A DNA stretch of 37,825 bases from Streptomyces sp. NRRL F-5123 (lineage in GTDB: Bacteria; Actinomycetota; Actinomycetes; Streptomycetales; Streptomycetaceae): the NCBI RefSeq assembly GCF_000721495.1, contig NZ_JOHY01000062.1:1-37825 (forward strand), written 5' to 3'. A program made the position numbers and the translations under genes. Positions 1-7,036 of the stretch are shown piece after piece; positions within the stretch are counted from its first letter, which is position 1, and each line of letters opens with the position of its first letter. Below the pieces are notes generated by a model, which ran no database searches, was not told the DNA's origin, and saw only the letters and a list, made by a program, of their open reading frames with translations.

Positions 1-56
1 CACCGAGATCTACACGTAAGGAGTCGTCGGCAGCGTCAGATGTGTATAAGAGACAG
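1..56 (+). other. Illumina Nextera i5 adapter (assembly contamination)
   Basis: Bases 1-15 match the end of the P5 flow-cell primer, 16-23 (GTAAGGAG) are an i5 index, 24-37 (TCGTCGGCAGCGTC) are the Nextera read-1 primer, and 38-56 (AGATGTGTATAAGAGACAG) are the Tn5 mosaic end. This is library sequence, not genome; biological sequence starts at base 57. Any start codon placed in this stretch is artificial. Confidence 0.98.
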
Positions 57-1253
57 CCACAGGGCTACGGCCCCGCGCCCCAACCCGGCCCGGACTCCCG
101 CCGCCGGCCGCCCCCGCAGGGATACGGCCCCCCGCCCGCGCAACCGCCGAGCCCCGCGCAGGGGTTCGGGCCCGCGCCGCAGCCGTACGAGCCCGTGCCG
201 CCGCCGGTGCCGCCCTCGCCGCCGCGGGCACCGGCAACGGCACCGGCTCCGCCGCCCCCGCCCGCAGGGCCGGTCGCGCCGCGGCCCTCCGCGGAGGGGC
301 CGGTCAGTGCCGGGACGCTCGCGGGGCAGCCCGCCGCGGTGCCGTTGCCGCCGCCCGACCCGCGGAGCGGGCCCATCGTGCCGGACGCGGCCGCGGCGCG
401 GCGGCCGGGGGAGCGGACGGACCGGCCGCAGCCCGTGACCGGCTTCTTCGACCTCGGCGCGGAGCCGCCCGCCGCCGAGCCCGTGCGGCTGCCGGACCGG
501 CCGTGCCCGAGCTGCGGCGCCGCCAACCCCGCGGACCGGCACCTGTGCGCGCGGTGCGGCGCGGTGCTCGACCCGCAGGCACCGCCCCCGGCGGCGCCCG
601 CCCCCGTGCCCGAGGCGCCGCTGCCGTGGTGGCGGCGGCTGCTGCGGCGGCCGGAGCGCGCGGTCGCCGCCGGCTACCGCCCGCCCGGCCGCACCCGGCG
701 CAGGCTGCGGCCGCGCGCGGTGTGGCCCGCGGTGGCCGTCGTGCTCGCGCTCGTGGGCTGGCTGGTCCGGGACCAGCTCTCCGACCTGGTCTCGAACATC
801 CGGGACCGCTCGGCGAAGCCGGCCCCGCTGCACCCGAACAGCGCGACCGCGTCCACCGCGGACCCGGCGCACCCGGCGGGCATGGCCTTCGACGGCTACG
901 CGAACCGCTACTGGGCCCCGGCCACCCCGGGCGCGGGCGCCGGACAGTACGTGGAGGCCGGCTTCCCGCAGGCCGTGCACCTCGTGACGGTCATCGTCAC
1001 CCCCGGTTGCTCCGCGGACGACGGCACGTTCCTCACGCAGGCCCGCCCGTCCCGGATCACCCTCACCTTCTACGACACCGCCGGCCGCCCGACCACGCAC
1101 ACGGTCACCCTGCACGACCAGGCGGGCCCGCAGACCTTCGACGTCCACGCGTCCGGCGTGGCCAGGGTCCGGCTCACCACCGACGCCAGCTACGGCGCGA
1201 CCGGCGGCCACCGGCTGGCCATCGCGGAAGTGGAGTTCTTCGGGCGCCAGTGA
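57..1253 (+). CDS. Zinc-ribbon, single-TM protein with C-terminal discoidin-like domain (5'-partial)
   Basis: The N-terminus is missing because the contig begins inside the gene; 398 residues remain and the frame enters cleanly at base 57. Visible parts in order: a proline-rich, probably disordered stretch with PQGYGP-type repeats (about 1-70), more low-complexity sequence, a four-cysteine zinc ribbon (C150, C153, C164, C167), a basic segment, one hydrophobic helix (about 222-240), then a beta-rich domain (about 258-398) resembling the discoidin/F5-8C-like 'NADase-type glycan-binding' family. Basic residues before the helix suggest the N-terminus is cytoplasmic and the C-terminal domain outside. 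From memory, streptomycete eCIS loci carry a bitopic membrane protein linked to the particle (CisA) of similar layout; the LuxR and DUF4157 neighbours fit that, but assignment to CisA is inference. Enzymatic NADase activity is not implied. Confidence 0.75.
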   Translation, partial: PQGYGPAPQPGPDSRRRPPPQGYGPPPAQPPSPAQGFGPAPQPYEPVPPPVPPSPPRAPATAPAPPPPPAGPVAPRPSAEGPVSAGTLAGQPAAVPLPPPDPRSGPIVPDAAAARRPGERTDRPQPVTGFFDLGAEPPAAEPVRLPDRPCPSCGAANPADRHLCARCGAVLDPQAPPPAAPAPVPEAPLPWWRRLLRRPERAVAAGYRPPGRTRRRLRPRAVWPAVAVVLALVGWLVRDQLSDLVSNIRDRSAKPAPLHPNSATASTADPAHPAGMAFDGYANRYWAPATPGAGAGQYVEAGFPQAVHLVTVIVTPGCSADDGTFLTQARPSRITLTFYDTAGRPTTHTVTLHDQAGPQTFDVHASGVARVRLTTDASYGATGGHRLAIAEVEFFGRQ

Positions 1254-1277
1254 TCTTTCCCCAGGGCTTTTCCGCGC

Positions 1278-1322
1278 CTGGTGATCGTTTTTCCGGGTCG
1301 CCCACGGAAAAACGATCACCAG
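1278..1322. terminator. Bidirectional terminator hairpin between convergent genes
   Basis: A perfect 18-bp inverted repeat (1278-1295 and 1305-1322) with a 9-nt loop sits between the zinc-ribbon gene (ends 1253) and the LuxR gene (ends 1334, opposite strand). Runs of T in one arm and A in the other provide a short U-tract in both directions. Confidence 0.85.
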
Positions 1323-1333
1323 CGAACTGACCG

Positions 1334-1969
1334 TCAGATCAGCCCCTGCCGCATCGCATACGCGACCGCCTGCGAACGCGTCCGCAGATTGAGCCGGGTC
1401 ATCACCGAGTGCAGAATGTTCTTGATCGTGCGGTCGGAATATGCGAGCTTCAGGGCGATGTCCGCGGTGCTGCACCCCTCGGCGACGAGCCTCAGCACCT
1501 CGATCTCCCGTTCGTTGAGCCGGCTGAGATTCAGCCCGTGCGCATTCGTCCGGTCGCCCTGGAAACGCCCGACCTGCACCAGCAGCCCGCCCAGCAGGTC
1601 CGCCGGGACGTAGCCCTCGCCGCGGGCGACCGCGCCGATGACCTCCACGAGCTTCGCGGGCGAGGCCTCGGAGCGGCGGATCACTCCGATGAAGCCGCAC
1701 TCCGCCGCCTTGACCAGCTGATTCTCGTCGATGAGAGTCACGACGAGCACCCCGCGCGGGCTCCCCGCCCGGTGGATCCGGCGCAGCACACCGAGCACCT
1801 CGTCGTCCACCGCGTCGACGACCGCCACGACGACGGACGCGGCCTCGGGATCTCGGTCGAGCAGGCGGACCTCCGGTCGCAGCCGCAATTGGCTCGCCAC
1901 TCCCGCCTGAGAGATCGGATCCCAGGCGCGAAGATCGACCGCGATCCGGTCGACACTCAATTCCTTCAC
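1334..1969 (-). CDS. LuxR/NarL-type transcriptional regulator with degenerate receiver-like domain
   Basis: A 211-residue protein. The C-terminal part (about 148-211) is a typical LuxR helix-turn-helix with LNEREIEVLRLVAEGCS and DRTIKNILHSVMTRL. The N-terminal 120 residues have the alternating strand/helix pattern of a response-regulator receiver, but the usual acidic cluster and conserved lysine context are not clear, so it may act without phosphorylation. The GTG start at 1969 is preceded by a strong GGGAGGG ribosome site. It is divergent from the Ig-domain gene at 2158 and convergent with the zinc-ribbon gene, so it plausibly controls this accessory block. LuxR-type regulators beside streptomycete eCIS loci are something I recall; the functional link is inference. 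Confidence 0.85.
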   Translation of the reverse strand: MKELSVDRIAVDLRAWDPISQAGVASQLRLRPEVRLLDRDPEAASVVVAVVDAVDDEVLGVLRRIHRAGSPRGVLVVTLIDENQLVKAAECGFIGVIRRSEASPAKLVEVIGAVARGEGYVPADLLGGLLVQVGRFQGDRTNAHGLNLSRLNEREIEVLRLVAEGCSTADIALKLAYSDRTIKNILHSVMTRLNLRTRSQAVAYAMRQGLI

Positions 1970-2157
1970 ATTCCCTCCCCCTTTCGTGCGCAGGTCTCAA
2001 ACCCCTGACGTGCACTGTCGGCATCTGGAGTTCCCGTTCTGTCATCCTGATATTCCCTGAAGCGACGTACGATGACTCAAAGCGAACCCATTCCTGCCCG
2101 AAAGACTTCCTGCACGGCCACTCCGGAAGGAAAACTTCCGCTCCTACGGTGACGCGT

Positions 2158-3534
2158 ATGAGTATTTCGGCGAGCTTCGACGAGGGTGCCGTCGCCGTGG
2201 AGCCCGGCGGCGATGTGACGCTGCTGGTCCAGGTGGCCAATTCCGGTACCACCGTGGAGGAGCTGCGCCTCGAACCCGTCGGCCCCTGTGCCGAGTGGAC
2301 CGCGGTGGAGCCCGAGCGGCTGTCGCTCTACCCGGGCGCCTCGGGCAGCGCGCAGGTGCACGTACGCCCGCCGCGGGCGCCCGGCACCGCCCCGGGCACC
2401 ACGACGCTGGGCCTGCGGCTGGTGCCGACGAGCGACGCGAACCTGCCGGTCGTGGCCGAACGGCCGCTGGACGTACTGCCGTTCACCGACGTCTCCGCCG
2501 AACTGGTGCCGCGCGCCTCGCAGAGCGCGTGGCGCGGCCGGCACGAGGCCGCGGTCGACAACCGCGGCAACACGCCGCTGACCGTCACGCTGGCCGCCCA
2601 GGGCATGGGCGAGCGCGTGAAGTTCGCGCTGGAGCCCGCCGACCTCACCATTCCCTGCGGCGAGACGAAGCTGTCGCGGCTCAACGCCCGCCCGGTGCGC
2701 CGGATCTGGCGCGGGGCGCCCGCGACGCACGCCTTCCAGGTCCTCGTCACGCCCGAGCCCTCCCCGGACGGCGGCGCCCGCCCGCCCGCCGTCCTCGACG
2801 GCACGTACGAGCAGCAGGCGATCCTGCCGCGCTGGCTGCCGCGTGCGATCATCACCGCGGTCATCCTCGCGGGCGTCCTGGTCGGCCTCTGGTACGGGCT
2901 GCTGCGCCCGACCGTACGGTCCGCGGCCCGCGACGCCATCACGCCCGAGTCCATCGCCAGCGCCGCGTCCGCCACGCCGGGGACGACCGCCGGCACCACG
3001 GCCGGCACCACGGCCGGCTCGACCGCGGGCAGCACGGCGGGCACGGGCAGCACCGCCGGCACCGGTACCACCGCCCCGGCGGCGACCGCGGGCGGCACCT
3101 CCGCCGGCACCGGCAGCACGGCGGGCAGCGCGGGCGGCGCCAACCCGGGCAGCGGCGCGAACACCGCGGCCGGGACGCCGACGCGTACCAACATCAGCGT
3201 CAAGGACGCGGCCGGCGGAAGCACGAAGGCCGCCTCCTACACCGTCGCGAGCGGCAGGAGCTTCAACGTCACGGACATCGTGGTGCAGAACCCGCAGGGC
3301 GACGCGGGCACCCTCGTGGTCGCCACCGCCGACGGGCAGCTCCTCACCCTGGCGCTTGAGGACTTCCGGGCCTCCGACTACCACTTCGTCACGCCGATCG
3401 TCGTCCCGGCGGGCGGCAGGATCACCCTGACCGTCGGCTGCCGCGAGGTCGGCCGCCCGATCAAGGCGCCCGTCCCCTCGCAGTGCTCGGAGTCCGTGCT
3501 GCTCGGCGGCACCCTCCAGAGCACCACGGGCTGA
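2158..3534 (+). CDS. Bitopic membrane protein with N-terminal Ig-like domains and Ala/Gly/Thr linker
   Basis: 458 residues from the ATG at 2158; an in-frame GTG at 2149 is an alternative start. Residues 1-220 look like two immunoglobulin-like or NEW3-type beta domains (PGG/NSGTTVEE and DNRGNTPL turns). A hydrophobic helix lies at about 228-250. A linker of TAGT/TAGS-type repeats (about 275-340) leads to a C-terminal beta-rich domain of about 115 residues. There is no signal peptide, so the N-terminal domains are probably cytoplasmic and the tail external. Homologues are often labelled 'hydrolytic protein', but I see no catalytic motif supporting that name. The DUF4157 gene follows after 55 bp on the same strand, so the two are probably co-transcribed. 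I recall related proteins in streptomycete eCIS loci; a function is not known to me. Confidence 0.75.
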   Translation: MSISASFDEGAVAVEPGGDVTLLVQVANSGTTVEELRLEPVGPCAEWTAVEPERLSLYPGASGSAQVHVRPPRAPGTAPGTTTLGLRLVPTSDANLPVVAERPLDVLPFTDVSAELVPRASQSAWRGRHEAAVDNRGNTPLTVTLAAQGMGERVKFALEPADLTIPCGETKLSRLNARPVRRIWRGAPATHAFQVLVTPEPSPDGGARPPAVLDGTYEQQAILPRWLPRAIITAVILAGVLVGLWYGLLRPTVRSAARDAITPESIASAASATPGTTAGTTAGTTAGSTAGSTAGTGSTAGTGTTAPAATAGGTSAGTGSTAGSAGGANPGSGANTAAGTPTRTNISVKDAAGGSTKAASYTVASGRSFNVTDIVVQNPQGDAGTLVVATADGQLLTLALEDFRASDYHFVTPIVVPAGGRITLTVGCREVGRPIKAPVPSQCSESVLLGGTLQSTTG

Positions 3535-3589
3535 CCGGTCGCGCTGGACCCGCACCACCCCGTACGGCACCCTCCGGGAGGAGCCCGGC

Positions 3590-4450
3590 ATGCGAGCGCA
3601 CGACCACAGCGACCACGACCACGAGCACGAAGGCGCCCACCGGCAGGGCGCGGACGCCGACGCGCAGCAGCAGGCACTGCCCCATCTGCTCAGGGCGGCG
3701 GCCGCGGGCCGCACCGACGTGGTCGGCCCCGCGGGGTTCGGGGTGCTCCAGCGGCTCGTCGGCAACAGCGGGGTGGGCGCGGTGCTCCAGCGCGAGGTGC
3801 AGCACGGGCACGAGCACGACCACGAGCGCGAGGACGAGCACGAGGGCCGCGCGGAGGCACCCGGGGCCGCGCCCCGGTCGTCCGTGCACGACGTCGTCGG
3901 CGGCGGGGGCGGCGAGCCGCTGGACGCCGGGACGCGCACGGACATGGAGTCCCGGCTCGGCGCGGACTTCGGCGACGTCCGCGTGCACACCGACTCCGGC
4001 GCGCACGCCTCGGCGGCCGAGGTCGGCGCCCGCGCCTACACGGTCGGCAACGACATCGTCTTCCAGCGCGACGCCTACGACACCGCGTCCGACACCGGCC
4101 GCACCACGCTCGCCCACGAACTGACGCACGTCATGCAGCAGCGGCAGGGCCCGGTCGACGGCACGGAGACCGCGGGCGGCATCCGGGTGAGCGACCCCTC
4201 CGACCGCTTCGAGCGGGAGGCCTCGGCCAACGCCGAACGCGTCATGGCCGCCCCCTCCCCCGCGGCCGAACCCGCCGCCGAACCCACCGCCGCCGAGTCC
4301 GGACCCGCCGCCGAACCCGCATCCGCCGCGGCACCGGCCGTACCCGCGGGCGCGGCCGTCCAGCGCGAGGAGGACGACACGGCCTCCTCCGTCCAGCGGG
4401 AGCCGGAGAAGAAGGAGGACGAAGAGGAAGAGGCGCCGCCCGAAAGCTGA
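3590..4450 (+). CDS. DUF4157 (eCIS core domain) protein with HELTH motif
   Basis: 286 residues. The start is well defined by GGGAGGAG six bases before ATG. Layout: a His/Asp/Glu-rich head (MRAHDHSDHDHEHEG), then LQRLVGNSGVG and VLQREV, the short motif that commonly precedes this domain, then DUF4157 (about 100-190) with DFGDVRVHTDS, AYTVGNDIVF and the zinc-protease signature HELTH (H176, E177, H180) followed by VMQQRQG. The tail after about 215 is Ala/Pro-rich, then highly acidic, with repeated VQRE motifs. DUF4157 is known as a domain enriched in cargo and accessory proteins of extracellular contractile injection systems. No separate toxin domain follows it, so this may be a stand-alone peptidase or adaptor. 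The head could bind divalent metal, by inference. Confidence 0.85.
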   Translation: MRAHDHSDHDHEHEGAHRQGADADAQQQALPHLLRAAAAGRTDVVGPAGFGVLQRLVGNSGVGAVLQREVQHGHEHDHEREDEHEGRAEAPGAAPRSSVHDVVGGGGGEPLDAGTRTDMESRLGADFGDVRVHTDSGAHASAAEVGARAYTVGNDIVFQRDAYDTASDTGRTTLAHELTHVMQQRQGPVDGTETAGGIRVSDPSDRFEREASANAERVMAAPSPAAEPAAEPTAAESGPAAEPASAAAPAVPAGAAVQREEDDTASSVQREPEKKEDEEEEAPPES

Positions 4451-4478
4451 CGCCTCTCCCTCCGCCGTCCGCGCCCCT

Positions 4479-4506
4479 CCCCCGAGGGGGCCGCCCCTGC
4501 CGGGGC
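4479..4506. terminator. Possible terminator hairpins in convergent gap
   Basis: The 56-bp gap between the DUF4157 stop and the rtcB stop holds two small GC-rich inverted repeats: CCCC/GGGG around 4480-4490, and GCCCC-TGCC-GGGGC at 4493-4506 abutting the rtcB stop. Both stems are short, so the call is tentative. Confidence 0.35.
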
Positions 4507-5700
4507 TCAGCCCTTGACGCAGACGACCTGCTTGAGCTTGGCCACCACCTCGACCAGGTCCCGCTGCTGGTCGATGACCTTCTCGATCGGCTTGTACGCA
4601 CCGGGGATCTCGTCGACGACCCCGGCGTCCTTGCGGCACTCCACCCCGCGCGTCTGCTCCTCCAGATCCCGCGTGGAGAAGCGCTTCTTCGCCGCGCTCC
4701 GGCTCATCCGCCGCCCGGCGCCGTGCGAGGCCGAGTTGAAGGCGTCGGTGTTGCCGAGGCCGCGCACGATGTACGACCCCGTGCCCATGGAGCCGGGGAT
4801 GATGCCGTACTCGCCGCCGCCCGCGCGGATCGCGCCCTTGCGGGTGACGAGCAGGTCGACACCGTCGTACCGCTCCTCGGCCACGTAGTTGTGGTGGCAG
4901 GAGATCACCTGGTCGAAGGTGACCCGCGCCTTCTTGAACTCCTTGCGCACGACGTCCTGCAGCAGGCCCATCATCAGCGCGCGGTTGCGCTTGGCGTACT
5001 CCTGCGCCCAGAACAGGTCGTTGCGGTACGCCGCCATCTGCGGGGTGTCCGCGACGAAGACGGCGAGGTCGCGGTCGACCAGGCCCTTGTTGTGCGGCAG
5101 GCCCTGGGCCACGCCGATGTGGTGCTCGGCCAGCTCCTTGCCGATGTTGCGCGACCCGGAGTGCAGCATCAGCCACACCTCGCCGGACTCGTCCAGGCAC
5201 ACCTCGATGAAGTGGTTGCCGCTGCCCAGCGTGCCGATCTGCTGCGCCGCGCGCTCGGCCCGCCAGTGCACCGACTCGGTGAGCCCGTCGAAGCGCGCCC
5301 AGAAGTCGTCCCAGCCGGACGTCGGCATGCCGTGCACGTCACCGGGGCTGACCGGGTCGCTGTGCAGGCCGCGGCCGACCGGGATGGTCTGCTCGATCCG
5401 CGTCCGCAGCCGCGACAGGTCGCCGGGCAGGTCGTTCGCCGTCAGCGACGTCCGCACCGCGCTCATGCCGCAGCCGATGTCGACGCCGACCGCCGCCGGG
5501 CAGACCGCGCCCTGCATCGCGATGACGGAGCCGACCGTGGCGCCCTTGCCGTAGTGGACGTCGGGCATCACTGCGAGGCCCTTGATCCACGGCAGCGACG
5601 AGACGTTGCGCAGCTGCTGCATCGCGCCGCTCTCGACCGCGGCCGGGTCGGTCCACATGCGGATCGGGACCCGGACCCCGGGTACTTCGGTGTACGACAT
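4507..5700 (-). CDS. rtcB: RtcB-type RNA ligase
   Basis: 397 residues from the ATG at 5700, preceded by CGGGGGGCAGCC; longer in-frame starts reach 5799 but add non-conserved sequence. RtcB joins RNA 2',3'-cyclic phosphate (or 3'-phosphate) ends to 5'-OH ends using GTP and Mn2+, in RNA repair or tRNA splicing. The family's metal and guanylylation motifs are all readable: DVHYGKGATVG, VGVDIGCGM (Asp/Cys ligands), GTLGSGNHFIEV, MLHSGSRNIG, CHHNYVAEE and SHGAGRRMSR (the region of the guanylylated His). No archease or rtcA cyclase gene is adjacent in the window. It is transcribed toward the eCIS-like block and divergent from the lipoprotein gene at 6022. The biological substrate in actinobacteria is not evident from context. 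Confidence 0.93.
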   Translation of the reverse strand: MSYTEVPGVRVPIRMWTDPAAVESGAMQQLRNVSSLPWIKGLAVMPDVHYGKGATVGSVIAMQGAVCPAAVGVDIGCGMSAVRTSLTANDLPGDLSRLRTRIEQTIPVGRGLHSDPVSPGDVHGMPTSGWDDFWARFDGLTESVHWRAERAAQQIGTLGSGNHFIEVCLDESGEVWLMLHSGSRNIGKELAEHHIGVAQGLPHNKGLVDRDLAVFVADTPQMAAYRNDLFWAQEYAKRNRALMMGLLQDVVRKEFKKARVTFDQVISCHHNYVAEERYDGVDLLVTRKGAIRAGGGEYGIIPGSMGTGSYIVRGLGNTDAFNSASHGAGRRMSRSAAKKRFSTRDLEEQTRGVECRKDAGVVDEIPGAYKPIEKVIDQQRDLVEVVAKLKQVVCVKG

Positions 5701-6021
5701 GGCTGCCCCCCGGGACATAGACCGACTGGAAGGAACGAGCGGGACGAAGGCACGACCGTGCGTGGCCGGGCCGGACGCCTGGAACATTCCAGACATCACG
5801 GATCAATGGCGCACAACACGTCAGTTTCACACCCATACGGCATGAAACGTCTGATTCGTCGAATAGACCAACGGGTCACCCGATAAACCCACCCCCACGG
5901 GCGCTTTCCGCGCCGCGTGCGGTAGACATTGTGTCCAGGGTTCGCTCAAGCGCGCCAAGGAATTACCGCGCCGGGACCGTTACGGCACGCAGCTGCGACA
6001 CACGACATCGAGAGGCGGCAC
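5701..6021. promoter_or_regulatory. Divergent intergenic region with two inverted repeats
   Basis: 321 bp between rtcB (leftward) and a lipoprotein gene (rightward), with no convincing gene. Two candidate operators are visible: CTGGAACATTCCAG at 5779-5792, a 6+6 inverted repeat about 80 bp upstream of rtcB, and GTTTCA (5824-5829) paired with TGAAAC (5843-5848). Base composition around 5800-5960 is less GC-rich than the flanking genes, as expected for promoters. The binding proteins are unknown. Confidence 0.5.
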
Positions 6022-6942
6022 GTGAGGCAAGGGCTCCGCACAGCGCACTCCACGCGCAGGCCGCGGGCCGCGCTGGGCGCGCTGGCGCTCGCGGTCGCGC
6101 TCGGCGGCCTCGGCACGCTCACCGCGTGCACGGGCGGCGGCTCGGACAGCGCGGACGGCGACAGCAAGTCGTCGCAGGCCACCGACCAGACCGTCTCGCC
6201 CGCCCCGCCGGGCAAGTACAAGACGCTGCCGCAGCCGTGCATCGCCGTCGACCTGGACACCCTCAAGGCCGTGGTGCCGGGCGCGAAGGACTACGCCGGC
6301 ACGGAGTCCCTCACGTACGACACCGACCGCCGGGTCGGCTGCACCTGGCACGCGAAGACCGCGGACGGCGCCGACCACTCGCTGGTCATCGACATGGAGC
6401 GGGTCGTGTCGTACGACCCGGCGGTGAGCGACGAGATCGAGGCCAAGTCGGACTTCGACGCGCAGGCCGCGCTGGCGTCGATCCCGCCGCTGCCGCTGCC
6501 CGGCAGCTCGCCCTCCACTCCCCCGTCGGCCACGTCCACGCCCACGGCGTCGGGCACGGCGACCGGCAGCCCGGACTCCACCGGCGGGACCGGCTCGGGC
6601 GACGGCTCCGGCACGAACGACGCGGACGGCACGAAAGCCGCGAACGGCACGGACTCCGCGGGTGGCAGCGGCCATGACTGGGGGCCGCGGCGGCTCACGG
6701 ATGTGGGCAACGCCGCATTCATCTACGACACCCTCACCCCGGCCAAGGGCAGCAAGGGCGCCGCGGCCGCCCAGGGCGTGACCCGCCGCGATGTGACGCT
6801 CGTCTTCCGCACCGCGAACGTCGTCGTGACCATCCGCTACGGCGCCGCCTCCGCGCCCGCCGGCACCCCCCCGCAGAGCTCTGACGTGCAGCAAAGCGCC
6901 CAGAAGGTCGCCAAGCAGCTGGAGCGCAAGGTCGAGGGCTGA
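6022..6942 (+). CDS. DUF3558-like secreted lipoprotein
   Basis: 306 residues from a GTG at 6022 with AGAGGCGG just upstream. An Arg-rich n-region, a hydrophobic core and the lipobox LTAC (lipidated C36) mark an exported, membrane-anchored lipoprotein. The mature part begins with a Ser/Asp-rich tether, then a PCxAVD-type segment and a second Cys in GCTWHAK typical of DUF3558-like proteins. A long Ser/Thr/Gly/Pro linker (about 160-215) interrupts the domain before the conserved C-terminal part (FRTANVVVTIRYG). The next gene encodes a shorter paralogue with the same motif order (LPxxC, GCSW, RTGNVVVIVEY), so the pair probably arose by duplication. The linker insertion is the main difference. Function unknown. 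Confidence 0.8.
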   Translation: MRQGLRTAHSTRRPRAALGALALAVALGGLGTLTACTGGGSDSADGDSKSSQATDQTVSPAPPGKYKTLPQPCIAVDLDTLKAVVPGAKDYAGTESLTYDTDRRVGCTWHAKTADGADHSLVIDMERVVSYDPAVSDEIEAKSDFDAQAALASIPPLPLPGSSPSTPPSATSTPTASGTATGSPDSTGGTGSGDGSGTNDADGTKAANGTDSAGGSGHDWGPRRLTDVGNAAFIYDTLTPAKGSKGAAAAQGVTRRDVTLVFRTANVVVTIRYGAASAPAGTPPQSSDVQQSAQKVAKQLERKVEG

Positions 6943-7036
6943 CCTTCCGGCCGCGCGGGGGCCGCTCCGGGCACCCCTTAGGGTGGAGGGCCGACCGGCC
7001 GCACAGGCGCGACTCACGACGACTGGACCCAGGACC

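Noticed and set aside
42..56. GTG start with MYKRQ N-terminus for the first gene
   Set aside because: These codons are in the Tn5 mosaic end of the adapter.
36..2252. Very long minus-strand open frame across three genes
   Set aside because: It crosses the adapter, a terminator and two well-supported genes, is Arg/Gly-rich and has no domain. It is a GC-bias shadow.
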